A DNA stretch of 64,000 bases from positions 3,766,001 to 3,830,000 of the forward strand of contig NZ_CP034179.1 of assembly GCF_003860345.1 (NCBI RefSeq). The letters run 5' to 3'. This stretch comes from Caenibius tardaugens NBRC 16725. GTDB lineage: Bacteria > Pseudomonadota > Alphaproteobacteria > Sphingomonadales > Sphingomonadaceae. Below the pieces are notes generated by a model. That model ran no database searches and was not told where the DNA came from. It saw nothing but the letters and a program-made list of their open reading frames with translations. The number at the start of each line of letters is the position of its first letter. Within the stretch, counting starts at the first letter, position 1. This document shows, piece by piece, positions 7,918 through 17,124 of the stretch. The position numbers were made by a program, and so were the translations under genes.

Positions 7918-7959
7918 ACAAGGCCATGTATATGGTGCGGATAAATCCGCCTGCACCCG

Positions 7960-8034
7960 TGGTGACCCCTACGGGAATCGAACCCGTGTTTCAGCCGTGA
8001 AAGGGCCGCGTCCTGACCGCTAGACGAAGGGGCC
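7960..8034 (-). tRNA. tRNA-Glu (anticodon TTC), second tandem copy
   Basis: This is a 75-nt copy (with CCA) identical in sequence to the gene at 7843-7917 and separated from it by 42 bp. It is transcribed first, so both are probably cut from one precursor. The spacer contains the small palindrome GCGGATAAATCCGC (7937-7950). The 9-bp inverted repeat GCCTGCACC/GGTGCAGGC (7949-7957 and 8039-8047) brackets this copy. Confidence 0.95.
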
Positions 8035-8114
8035 ACTTGGTGCAGGCCGGGCCTTTAGGGGGGGGGCGGGGGCTGGTCAACCCCTCGCAGCAAAGAGATT
8101 GTATAAGTTCGTAT

Positions 8115-9908
8115 TCAGTCGGCCCAGGCCGCATCTTCCACATGCAGTTCCGCTTTGGGGCTACTGGCCCAATCGTCGATTTTGGGCCGCCCAGCCAACC
8201 ACAGGTTCCGTCCTTGCGTTCCGTGCAGCAAGGTTTGCCCCAGTTCGCTTTCCGCTGCGCGAAAAGCGATGGCCTTGAACGAGGCGCCATCGCGCCCGGC
8301 GGCAATCAGACGAACGTGATCCTTGCCCACCACATCGGCCTTGATCAGCCGTACCGGCCCCACGGCGATGCGCGGGCTCGGCCAGCCCACGCCATAGGGG
8401 CCGCCACTTTCCAGCGATTCGACCAGACCCGGCTTCAATCCGCCGGGAGCAACCGCCAGATCCAGCAGCAGCGATTGCTGGGACTGTGCAGCGGTGACCG
8501 CTCGGGCCAGCCGTTCGTCGAGAAAGTCGGCAAGCGCGTCGATCTTGCCGGATTCGACAGTCAACCCTGCAGCCATGGCGTGACCGCCACCGGCGACCAG
8601 CAAGCCGTGTTCGCGCGCAGCGATAATCGCAGCGCCCAGATCGACACCGCTGATCGACCGACCGGAGCCCTTGCCATGCCCGGTCTCTTCATCGGCATCC
8701 AGTGCAATGACCAGAGCGGGCTTGCCTGTCTTCTCCTTGATTCGCCCGGCAACGATGCCGATGACCCCGGGGTGCCAACCATGCCCTGCCAGAACTGCCA
8801 CTGCCCTGTTGTGCTGCGTCGGAATCAGGGCTTCCGCCGCTTCCTGCACCGCCGCCTCGATTGCGCGACGTTCTTCGTTCAGCTGGGAAAGTTGCGCGGA
8901 AATCGCACGGGCTTCATCGGGATCTTCGGTCGTGAGAAGACGGACCCCCAATGTTGATTCGCCAACGCGCCCGCCCGCATTGATCCGCGGCCCCAGCGCA
9001 AAGCCAAGATCGCTGCAGATGGGTGCGCGATTCAGGCGGGATGCGTCGATCAGAGCCGACATGCCGACATTTTCGCGGCGCGCCATGATCTTGAGCCCCT
9101 GGGCCACCATGGCACGGTTGAGCCCGTGGATCGCGGCGACATCGGCGACAGTGCCCAGTGCGACAAGGTCGAGCAGGGACAGCAGATTGGGTTCGCGGCG
9201 CGTTTCGAAATAGCCGCGCTGGCGCAAGCTCCTGACTGTCGCGACTGCCAGAAGAAAGGCCACCCCCACGGCGGCGAGATGGCCATGTGCGGCGGCAATA
9301 TCGTTTTCATCCAGACGGTTGGGATTGACGAGCGCCACCGCCTGCGGCAGTTCAACCGCGCATTTGTGGTGGTCCACCACAATGACATCGACACCGGCTG
9401 TATGCGCTTCTTCCAGCGCCTGATAGGCCATTGCGCCGCAGTCTACGGTAACGATCAGGCTGCTACCTTTCTGCCCCAGTCGGACCAGGGCTTCTCCACT
9501 TGGCCCGTATCCTTCGAGCAGACGGTCAGGGATGTAATAGTCCGCATGATGCCCAAGCATCCGCAGAAGGCGAATGAGCAGGGCGGCGCTGGTTGCGCCG
9601 TCAACGTCATAGTCGCCATAAATTGTTGTCGATTCGCCCGAGATTACCGCCTGGGCCAGCCTTTCTGCGGCCACGTCCATGTCATTGAATGTGGAGGGGT
9701 CAGGAAGAAAATCCCTCAGCGTCGGGTTGCGGTGGCGGGCAAGATCGTCACGCGGAACCCCGCGGGCGAGAAGTAACTGGGTAACCAGATCGTCCTCCAG
9801 CCCGGCGATGTTGTCTCCGAGATCCATGTTTCCGCCGCGCCAGCGCCACGTGCGCCCACTGAATGAACGATCTATACCAAAGACTGCGTTTGCGGGACGT
9901 GATGCCAT
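8115..9908 (-). CDS. recJ: RecJ, single-strand-specific 5'-3' exonuclease
   Basis: RecJ resects 5' ends in RecF-pathway recombination and repair. The 597-residue product shows the DHH phosphoesterase motifs in order: YGDYDVDGATSAALL, TVDCGAMAY, and VIVVDHHKC with the DHH triplet. The DHHA1 part follows with GRINAGGRVGES-like and GGGHAMAAG elements. Length is normal for the family. The ATG at 9908 starts a N-terminus typical of related proteins (RTWRWRGGNMDLGDN follows), so it is preferred over the internal ATG at 9827. It stands alone between the tRNA genes and a divergent secreted-protein gene. Confidence 0.95.
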   Translation of the reverse strand: MASRPANAVFGIDRSFSGRTWRWRGGNMDLGDNIAGLEDDLVTQLLLARGVPRDDLARHRNPTLRDFLPDPSTFNDMDVAAERLAQAVISGESTTIYGDYDVDGATSAALLIRLLRMLGHHADYYIPDRLLEGYGPSGEALVRLGQKGSSLIVTVDCGAMAYQALEEAHTAGVDVIVVDHHKCAVELPQAVALVNPNRLDENDIAAAHGHLAAVGVAFLLAVATVRSLRQRGYFETRREPNLLSLLDLVALGTVADVAAIHGLNRAMVAQGLKIMARRENVGMSALIDASRLNRAPICSDLGFALGPRINAGGRVGESTLGVRLLTTEDPDEARAISAQLSQLNEERRAIEAAVQEAAEALIPTQHNRAVAVLAGHGWHPGVIGIVAGRIKEKTGKPALVIALDADEETGHGKGSGRSISGVDLGAAIIAAREHGLLVAGGGHAMAAGLTVESGKIDALADFLDERLARAVTAAQSQQSLLLDLAVAPGGLKPGLVESLESGGPYGVGWPSPRIAVGPVRLIKADVVGKDHVRLIAAGRDGASFKAIAFRAAESELGQTLLHGTQGRNLWLAGRPKIDDWASSPKAELHVEDAAWAD

Positions 9909-10043
9909 TTGCCGGGGCTAGCCCATCGCCGGACGGGCGAAAAGGGCTGTGGCGCTGAAATATCGCGCCGACGATTTTGTACAAGTTCTTCAGGGAAAAA
10001 AAGGAGTATGAAGCATGGTCTGAAATACAGGGGAGTCGGAGTT

Positions 10044-11255
10044 ATGGTATCACGTGCCAGTGTGCTTGTATTGACCGCAAGTGCCGCAACAATTGTTGCG
10101 CTTCCATTGTTTGCCGCATCAAATCCTTCCGGCGGACCGATCGCCCGTTATGATGTCCGGGCGGGCACTGTTTCAGGAATGGGCGCCATGGGGGCGGGGT
10201 CCATGATGGGCATGATGTTTGGCGGGCGTGGCGGTAACAGTGCGCAGCACGAACTGTATTTGCGTCTTGGATCGTCGCAGGCGGCCACCAAAGGGGCGCC
10301 CAAGGCGGAACATTTTATGCCCCCTGCCGCGAAACTCGGAAAATCCGTGCTGCTGACCACGCCGCAGCTGGAAAAGGCCGAAGATGTATTGCCGCAGAAG
10401 CCCAAAGGGCGGCTGTTGCTCTATTGGGGATGCGGGTTGAATGCCCCCAAAGGGCAGCCCGTCGTTATCGATTTCGCCAAACTGGCTGCGGGTCAGATGC
10501 CGTCGGGCCTGTGGACGACGACAATTCTGCGTGACTGGGGCCCGAGCGCATCGAACAGCAAGACTTTCGGTCGTTGGCCGGCGGAAGATGGCAAATATGT
10601 AAAGGCCGACAGTTCGTTTGTCGGTGCGCATCGCATCGTCAGCAATTATGGCCCGGAAATCGCGTTTTCCGCTGCCAAGGATTTCATGCAGCCGCTTTCC
10701 GTGACCACGCGGCAACAGGCCGGTGGGGCAACCGTGTTGAACTGGTCGACCATCCCCGAAGCCACGGGTTATCTCGCATTTATTACTGGCGGTAAAATGG
10801 GCCAGAATGGCGAAATGGGCGACATGGTGATGTGGACCAGCAGCAGTTCGCGCCAGTTTGGCGGCGGTCTGTCGGATTGGCTGTCCCCGTCGACAGTCGC
10901 CAATCTGATCAAGGACAAGACTGTCATGCCACCAACCACCACCAGCTGTGTGGTGCCGATTGAGGTGCGGCAGGCCACCCCGGATTTCCGGATGGGCACT
11001 TTGACAGCATTTGGGCCTGAAGAGAATTTTTCCTATCCGCCGCGTCCGACGGAAGCCAACAAACCCTGGAACCTTGAATGGACGGCCCGCATCCGGCACC
11101 GTTCCTCGACAAGCTGGATGGAGGCACAGGGTATGACGATGGGATCAATGAACAGTTCGAACGAATCCACGCAAGGATCGCAGAAGAAGTGCAAACCCAA
11201 AGGCGGTTTTGGCGGCATGCTAGGGGGCATTATGGGTGGCGGCAGCGGCTGTTGA
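10044..11255 (+). CDS. uncharacterised secreted protein with Gly/Met-rich ends
   Basis: I do not recognise a family. The 403-residue product has a signal peptide (MVSRASVLVLTASAATIVALP) and then a Gly/Met-rich patch (MGAGSMMGMMFGGRGGN). The middle is mixed and probably globular, with Trp-rich stretches such as WGCGLNAPKG and TTTILRDWGP. The C-terminal tail is again Gly/Met-rich and ends in cysteine (GGMLGGIMGGGSGC). The ATG at 10044 is preferred for its GGGGAG site 8 bases upstream and because it starts exactly at the signal peptide; another ATG lies at 10008. It stands between recJ and a flavodoxin-like gene, both without functional link. Confidence 0.75.
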   Translation: MVSRASVLVLTASAATIVALPLFAASNPSGGPIARYDVRAGTVSGMGAMGAGSMMGMMFGGRGGNSAQHELYLRLGSSQAATKGAPKAEHFMPPAAKLGKSVLLTTPQLEKAEDVLPQKPKGRLLLYWGCGLNAPKGQPVVIDFAKLAAGQMPSGLWTTTILRDWGPSASNSKTFGRWPAEDGKYVKADSSFVGAHRIVSNYGPEIAFSAAKDFMQPLSVTTRQQAGGATVLNWSTIPEATGYLAFITGGKMGQNGEMGDMVMWTSSSSRQFGGGLSDWLSPSTVANLIKDKTVMPPTTTSCVVPIEVRQATPDFRMGTLTAFGPEENFSYPPRPTEANKPWNLEWTARIRHRSSTSWMEAQGMTMGSMNSSNESTQGSQKKCKPKGGFGGMLGGIMGGGSGC

Positions 11256-11258
11256 GCA

Positions 11259-11732
11259 TTGCTGGCTGTCATCTGGCATAGTCGTACAGGAGCGGCGCAG
11301 GCGATGGCCGAAGCCGCTGCACAGGGGGGCGGGGAGCAGGCATGCCTGCTCCCCGCAGCTATGGTTATGCCTGAACATTTGATCGCTGCGTCTGGTTACC
11401 TGTTCGTCTGCCCGGAAAACCTCGGTTCGATGACCGGGATGATGAAAGAGATGTTCGATCGTTGCTATTACCCCCTGCTCGGACAGGTCGAGGGCAGGGC
11501 ATATGCTACGGCAATCGCAGCGGGTTCCGATGGTCGGGGGGCGCAGGCGCAGATTGACCGCATTGTCACGGGCTGGCGGCTGAAACGCGTCGCCGAACCG
11601 CTGATTGTCAATCTGGATGCGCAGGAACCCACAGCGATCCTCGCATGCAAAGTGGTGCCTGACGACATGCTCAGCCGGTGTCGCGATCTGGGGGCGGCAA
11701 TGGTTGAAGGGTTGCGACTGGGCGTGTTCTGA
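11259..11732 (+). CDS. flavodoxin-like / NAD(P)H-dependent oxidoreductase family protein
   Basis: The 157-residue product begins with the flavin-phosphate-binding loop pattern of flavodoxin-fold proteins (AVIWHSRTGAAQAMA). It continues with the second loop block (FVCPENLGSMTGMMKEMFDRC), as in small flavoprotein reductases. The likely cofactor is FMN; the partner is unknown. The start is a TTG at 11259, three bases after the preceding stop. No in-frame ATG keeps the phosphate loop, so the weak start is accepted. Coupling to the upstream secreted-protein gene is likely. Confidence 0.7.
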   Translation: MLAVIWHSRTGAAQAMAEAAAQGGGEQACLLPAAMVMPEHLIAASGYLFVCPENLGSMTGMMKEMFDRCYYPLLGQVEGRAYATAIAAGSDGRGAQAQIDRIVTGWRLKRVAEPLIVNLDAQEPTAILACKVVPDDMLSRCRDLGAAMVEGLRLGVF

Positions 11733-11822
11733 ACAGATACGGTGCGGTTTTACGCGTTGTGAGACTCGACCTTACCCCCTGTTCAGGGCAGCATTCGTGC
11801 GACAGCAAGGGGGGCTGTCGGC

Positions 11823-12596
11823 ATGATGAATCAAAATACGCGACGAAATTCGGGCAATGACAGTGGGTTGTCCCTGCTGTTCGACGCAGGGAAAAGGCCG
11901 GACTTTGCCGCGATTCGCGCAATGGCAAGTCGTAGCCAGGGCTTTGCCATAAGCCAGGATCACGTCGTTGCTTCCGAAGGCGGGCCGGAAGATTGCCTTG
12001 CGATCGAACTGCTGATCGATGGATTTACCTTCGACCTTTCAGGTTTGGGTGGTGGCGCGGGCGCACGAATTCCGGATTGCGTTTACCGGTTTGCCCTCCC
12101 TGAAGATATTGACTCGCTGGGCGTGGAGGCCGTCACTCTCCGGGCCGGGCCGCATCTCGCCGACGGCGCGCATTTGCAACCGGTCGTGCAACTGATGCTG
12201 CGCCTGTCAGCGCATCTTTGCGAACTGGACGGAGTGCAGGCGATTGCATGGCACCCGGGCAGAACATGGATTGGCCCCGACTACTTCCGCTCGATAACGC
12301 GAAACTGGATTGAAGGCGGTATTTTTCCGGGGTTGGGCCTGATCGGGCTGGAGCCTTCTGCTGATGGCGCGTTGCAAAGCGAAGGGCTTGCCTATTTCGT
12401 CGGGCAGGAATTGCGGATTGAGCCGGAATTGGCGGAGGATCGCGGTGCGGCCACCCGGATTGGCATCAGGCTGATCGATTATCTCAGCATGCATGGGGCG
12501 CTGGCGCATCAGGAGGCGATCGCCGGGCCCGAAGGTAGGCCTTTACGGATCGAACCATCGGCAAATGGTCATTTTGTCAGAGTGTGGGGCGCCTAG
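11823..12596 (+). CDS. conserved protein of unknown function
   Basis: This is a 257-residue soluble protein with no signal peptide and no motif I can assign. Readable stretches include LAIELLIDGFTFDLSGLGGG, AIAWHPGRTWIGPDYFRSI and GLGLIGLEP. The WHP-type block resembles proteins annotated as DUF4261-like, but I am not sure. The composition and codon use match neighbouring core genes. It follows the flavoprotein gene on the same strand after 90 bp. A stem-loop at 12607-12634 follows its stop. Confidence 0.6.
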   Translation: MMNQNTRRNSGNDSGLSLLFDAGKRPDFAAIRAMASRSQGFAISQDHVVASEGGPEDCLAIELLIDGFTFDLSGLGGGAGARIPDCVYRFALPEDIDSLGVEAVTLRAGPHLADGAHLQPVVQLMLRLSAHLCELDGVQAIAWHPGRTWIGPDYFRSITRNWIEGGIFPGLGLIGLEPSADGALQSEGLAYFVGQELRIEPELAEDRGAATRIGIRLIDYLSMHGALAHQEAIAGPEGRPLRIEPSANGHFVRVWGA

Positions 12597-12606
12597 CCTG
12601 AGGGGG

Positions 12607-12634
12607 CTACCGGGCAGAGTTATCCGCCCGGTAG
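12607..12634. terminator. stem-loop between converging genes
   Basis: CTACCGGGC (12607-12615) and GCCCGGTAG (12626-12634) form a perfect 9-bp stem with a 10-base loop, between the plus-strand gene ending at 12596 and leuA ending at 12644. There is no long T-run directly after it on either side (GTTTTATT follows at 12641 on the plus strand), so it is only a possible bidirectional terminator. Confidence 0.5.
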
Positions 12635-12643
12635 TGCAACGTT

Positions 12644-14329
12644 TTATTCCGGCGCGCCGACTGCGCTGTTGGCTGCGCTGACAATGGCGCGCACGCTGGC
12701 TGCGGCGACATCTTCATCGATGCCCACACCCCACACGGTGCTTCCGTCGGGCATGAGGCATTCGAGATAGGCGGCAGCGCGGGCATCCGTGCCCGTGCCC
12801 AGTGCGTGTTCGCTGTAATCCGCGACTTCCAGTTCCAGCCCGAAGGCATCCTTCAACGTGGCCAGAACGGACGATATCAGGCCCTTGCCACGGCCGCTGA
12901 CGCGATGTTCCTGACCATCGACCTTGATGGTGCCGCTGAACAGCCGGGTGCCGTCGCTCGCGCGGTTTTCGTCGTAATCGACCAGTTGGAAACGGCGTTT
13001 TTCGATCTGCACGAAGTAGGTTTCGCGGAACACCTGCCAGATGTCGTCGCCGTTCAGTTCACGGCCCAGTTCATCGGCCAGATGCTGCACGCGCTTCGAA
13101 AAGTGCGCCTGCATCCGCTTGGGCAGTTTGAGACCCTGATCTTTTTCCAGAACCCAGGCGAAGCCGCCTTTGCCACTTTGCGAATTGACGCGGATCACGG
13201 CTTCGTAGCTGCGTCCCAGGTCTGCGGGATCGATCGGCAGATAAGGCACGCGCCAATATTCGTCGTTCTGCCGCTCGTTCGCGGAAAAACCCTTCTTGAT
13301 TGCGTCCTGATGGCTGCCGGAAAACGCCGTGAACACCAGTTCACCGCCATAGGGATGGCGCTGATGGACGGGGATCTGGTTGCAGTATTCGACAGTTTCG
13401 ATTGCCTTGTCGATATCCGAGAAGTCGAGCTTGGGATCGATGCCCTGCGTGTACATGTTCAATGCGACCGTCACCAGACAGCAGTTGCCGGTCCGTTCGC
13501 CATTCCCGAACAGGCATCCTTCCACGCGATCCGCACCCGCCATCAGGCCCAGTTCCGCCGCGGCAACACCGGTGCCGCGATCGTTATGGGTGTGCAGCGA
13601 AATCACCACGCTGTCGCGGCGGGGAATGTTCCGGTGGAAATACTCGATCTGGTCGGCGTAGATGTTGGGCGTGGCCGCTTCCACCGTTGCCGGCAGATTG
13701 AAAATCAACGGATGATCGGGCGTGGGCTGGAGAATATCCATCACTGCCTCGCAGACCTCCAGGCTGAAATCCAGCTCTGCGGTGGAGAAGGTTTCCGGGC
13801 TGTATTCGAAGAACCAGTCTGTACCCGGTCGCTTGGCCGCTTCATCGCGCAGTACCTGGGCGCCCTTGATGGCGATCTGCTTCACTTCGGCCTGTGTCAT
13901 CTGGAACACGATGTCGCGCCATGCCGGGGATACGGCATTATACAGGTGAATGATGGCCGCGTGGGCGCCTTCCAGACTGTCAAAGCTGGTGCGGATCAGG
14001 TCTTCGCGCGATTGGGTCAGAACCTGAACGAAGACATCGTCAGGAATACGTCCTTCGCGCACCAGAGAGCTGATGAAATCAAATTCGGTTGCGCCAGCCG
14101 AAGGGAAACCGACCTCGATTTCCTTGAACCCGGTTTCGACCAGCAGATCGAAGAAACGGTTCTTCTTCACCGCATCCATCGGATCGATGATCGACTGGTT
14201 ACCATCGCGCAGATCTGTAGACAGCCAGCGTGGTGGATTGGTGATGACACGGCTCGGCCACTGCCGGTCGGGCAGATTGACCTGCGGGAAGGGGCGGTAT
14301 TTTCGACCCGGATCGTTCAACATGGACAT
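12644..14329 (-). CDS. leuA: 2-isopropylmalate synthase (LeuA)
   Basis: LeuA joins acetyl-CoA and 2-oxoisovalerate, the first committed step of leucine synthesis. The 561-residue product has the HMGL-like catalytic barrel with the STDLRDGNQS start motif and the metal site SLHTHNDRGTG. A linker follows, then the C-terminal regulatory domain (VSGRGKGLISSVLATLKDAF and beyond), normally the site of leucine feedback inhibition. The length matches the longer LeuA type. The ATG at 14329 has AAGG about 10 bases upstream; a second ATG lies two codons in. A leader peptide and RNA stems upstream (14356-14500) suggest attenuation control. Confidence 0.96.
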   Translation of the reverse strand: MSMLNDPGRKYRPFPQVNLPDRQWPSRVITNPPRWLSTDLRDGNQSIIDPMDAVKKNRFFDLLVETGFKEIEVGFPSAGATEFDFISSLVREGRIPDDVFVQVLTQSREDLIRTSFDSLEGAHAAIIHLYNAVSPAWRDIVFQMTQAEVKQIAIKGAQVLRDEAAKRPGTDWFFEYSPETFSTAELDFSLEVCEAVMDILQPTPDHPLIFNLPATVEAATPNIYADQIEYFHRNIPRRDSVVISLHTHNDRGTGVAAAELGLMAGADRVEGCLFGNGERTGNCCLVTVALNMYTQGIDPKLDFSDIDKAIETVEYCNQIPVHQRHPYGGELVFTAFSGSHQDAIKKGFSANERQNDEYWRVPYLPIDPADLGRSYEAVIRVNSQSGKGGFAWVLEKDQGLKLPKRMQAHFSKRVQHLADELGRELNGDDIWQVFRETYFVQIEKRRFQLVDYDENRASDGTRLFSGTIKVDGQEHRVSGRGKGLISSVLATLKDAFGLELEVADYSEHALGTGTDARAAAYLECLMPDGSTVWGVGIDEDVAAASVRAIVSAANSAVGAPE

Positions 14330-14355
14330 GACAATTCGCCTTATCGCTTACTGCG

Positions 14356-14460
14356 CGCACCACAAGGGTGCGTCTGAATTTTGAGTGATGATTTCGAATG
14401 TGCCCTTAGGCGGGGTGCCATGCGCGGATGCCGCGCAGGCGAAAATACACGCCTAAGGGC
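14356..14460 (-). promoter_or_regulatory. leuA leader RNA stems, candidate attenuator
   Basis: On the minus strand an 11-bp perfect stem pairs GCCCTTAGGCG (14450-14460), which overlaps the leader peptide's stop codon, with CGCCTAAGGGC (14402-14412). Inside lies a tight hairpin TGCGCGG-CAT-CCGCGCA (14421-14437). A second hairpin, CGCACC-CTTGT-GGTGCG (14356-14372), sits just before leuA. Ribosome position on the leader would decide whether the first arm is free. No clear T-run was seen, so which structure stops transcription is unresolved. Confidence 0.6.
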
Positions 14461-14500
14461 GTGTAAGTCGAAGCAGCGATAGGATGGTGCGCTTGTTCAT
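14453..14500 (-). CDS. leuL: leucine-rich leader peptide of leuA (LeuL type)
   Basis: This is a 15-codon open frame, reading MNKRTILSLLRLTRP before a TAG stop. It holds four leucine codons (CTA, CTG, CTT, CTT) close together, 124 bp upstream of leuA on the same strand. Leader peptides of this kind sense charged leucyl-tRNA: ribosomes stall on the Leu codons when leucine is short. The end of the frame lies inside one arm of the 11-bp RNA stem described at 14356-14460, the expected coupling. It is far too short to function as a protein. No strong ribosome site is visible before the ATG at 14500. Confidence 0.7.
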   Translation of the reverse strand: MNKRTILSLLRLTRP

Positions 14501-14642
14501 TGCGAAGACCACTGGCCGATTGCGTCAGGAATTTCAAGTCAAAGCTGCATTTATCATGCGAAGGTACGGATTTTCCGCTGCACGGCACATGCTCTTACGG
14601 TGATCCTGCCGAAAAATGACTTTCCCGTGCGTGAAGTGTCGA

Positions 14643-14673
14643 GACAGGGGCGGGGGAAACCCGCCCCCCTGTC
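14643..14673 (-). terminator. GC-rich stem-loop after the yceI-like gene
   Basis: A strong stem (GACAGGGGCGGG with CCCGCCCCCCTGTC, short loop of As) lies 12 bases after the stop of the minus-strand YceI gene. There is no T-run, so it may act as an mRNA-stabilising 3' hairpin or with Rho. Confidence 0.55.
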
Positions 14674-14684
14674 ATATGTCGACC

Positions 14685-15335
14685 TTATTGCTTTTCGAAC
14701 GCGGCGGAAATGTCGAGGTCCACAGTGTCGGTTACCATCGGCAGGGCATATTTGATGTTGAAGTCGGAGCGTTTGATCCGCGCCCAGCCTTTAAAGCCAA
14801 CAGTTTCCTTTTTGGTCATAGGGTTGGCCCCGGCCCCGGTGAAGCTGGCCATGACTGAGACCGGTTTGGTTACACCGTTGAGCGTAAGATTTCCGATGAT
14901 GAGCGCTTCGTTGTTGCCGGTGGGGCGGACCTGAGTCGATTTGAATGTGGCGTTTGCCGGATTTGCGCCGAAGAAATCAGGTGCGGTGCCATTCTCACCC
15001 GGTTTGAGCAGGTGCGCCGTCAATCCTGCGTTGGCGGTGGTGATCTTCGAAACCGGAATGGTGACATCCAGTTGGGAGGCTTCCAGCTTCACAGGATCGA
15101 GTGTCAACGTGCCTGTTATATCGCCGAAGAGGCCGAAATAGTCCGAAAATCCGAAATGGTTCACGCGCCATGCGATCAAGGTATGGCCCGGATCGGCGGA
15201 ATAGGTCCCGGCTGTAACGAGCGAAGCGTTAGCGGTTCCGGGTTCGCCACTGGTGCCGTTTTGCGCCTGAACAGCGGTAAACGACAGCAAGGCTGCAGCG
15301 GTGACGCCAGCAAGGGCGGTATGAAGCTTGCGCAT
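14685..15335 (-). CDS. YceI-family periplasmic lipid-binding-type protein
   Basis: YceI proteins are secreted lipocalin-like barrels that can bind isoprenoid-type lipids; the biological role is mostly unknown. The 216-residue product has a signal peptide (LAGVTAAALLSFTAVQAQ). The family pattern follows: SADPGHTLIAWRVNHFGFSD near the start, the LTLDP strand, the VTIPVSKI block, and WARIKRSDFNIKYALPMV near the end. The ATG at 15335 begins the signal peptide and has GGGGAG 11 bases upstream. It is a single gene between leuA and ilvC. Confidence 0.9.
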   Translation of the reverse strand: MRKLHTALAGVTAAALLSFTAVQAQNGTSGEPGTANASLVTAGTYSADPGHTLIAWRVNHFGFSDYFGLFGDITGTLTLDPVKLEASQLDVTIPVSKITTANAGLTAHLLKPGENGTAPDFFGANPANATFKSTQVRPTGNNEALIIGNLTLNGVTKPVSVMASFTGAGANPMTKKETVGFKGWARIKRSDFNIKYALPMVTDTVDLDISAAFEKQ

Positions 15336-15478
15336 TTTGGAAATTCTCCCCGTTGAACTGTCAGGGGAGCAATCTGGCGTGTCGGGCGGGCGATGTCCAC
15401 AGGATGGACGGTGCAAGCCGGACAGAAAAGATGCTCCGGAGCAGCAACGCCGCTGCCCCGGATGCGATCCTCGAAAGC

Positions 15479-16594
<1,116 letters not shown>

Positions 16595-17110
16595 TCAGGC
16601 GGCGGTGCCGCCGCGCATCATCCCCACGATCCCGGTGCGCCCCACTTCGACCAAGCCGAGTTCGCGCATGATGGCGACGAAGCTGTCGATCTTGTCCGGC
16701 GCACCCGTCAGTTCGAAAATAAAGCTCGAGGTGGTGGTGTCGACCACCTTGGCACGGAACACGTCCGCAACCCGCAGAGCCTCGACACGTTTTTCGCCCG
16801 TACCCGAAACCTTGATCAGGGCGAGTTCACGTTCAACATGCGGGCCAGCCTCGGTGAGATCGGTCACTTTGTGAACCGGTACCAGTCGTTCCAGCTGGGC
16901 ATGGATTTGGTCGATCACGGAAGGCGGGCCTTGCGTGACGATCGTGATGCGGCTGATCGAATGGTTCTCACTGATATCGGCAACCGTGAGGCTGTCGATG
17001 TTGTAACCGCGCGCGGTGAACATGCCGGCGATGCGGGCAAGGATGCCCGCTTCGTTATCGACGGTGACCGTGAGGACGTGGCGTTCGGTTTCGCTGTGCT
17101 GGATTTTCAT
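16595..17110 (-). CDS. ilvN: acetolactate synthase small (regulatory) subunit
   Basis: The 171-residue subunit binds valine-type feedback inhibitors and activates the large subunit. An ACT domain opens the protein (VTVDNEAGILARIAGMFTARGYNID). The C-terminal ALS_ss domain follows (FRAKVVDTTTSSFIFELTG). The ATG at 17110 is preferred over one three codons upstream, because the AGAAGG site is 9 bases ahead of it but directly abuts the upstream one. It follows ilvB after 14 bases. Confidence 0.95.
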   Translation of the reverse strand: MKIQHSETERHVLTVTVDNEAGILARIAGMFTARGYNIDSLTVADISENHSISRITIVTQGPPSVIDQIHAQLERLVPVHKVTDLTEAGPHVERELALIKVSGTGEKRVEALRVADVFRAKVVDTTTSSFIFELTGAPDKIDSFVAIMRELGLVEVGRTGIVGMMRGGTAA

Positions 17111-17124
17111 CGTATTCATCCTTC

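Noticed and set aside
12806-14377. 523-codon plus-strand frame opposite leuA
   Set aside because: Antisense shadow; leuA is fully supported on the minus strand.
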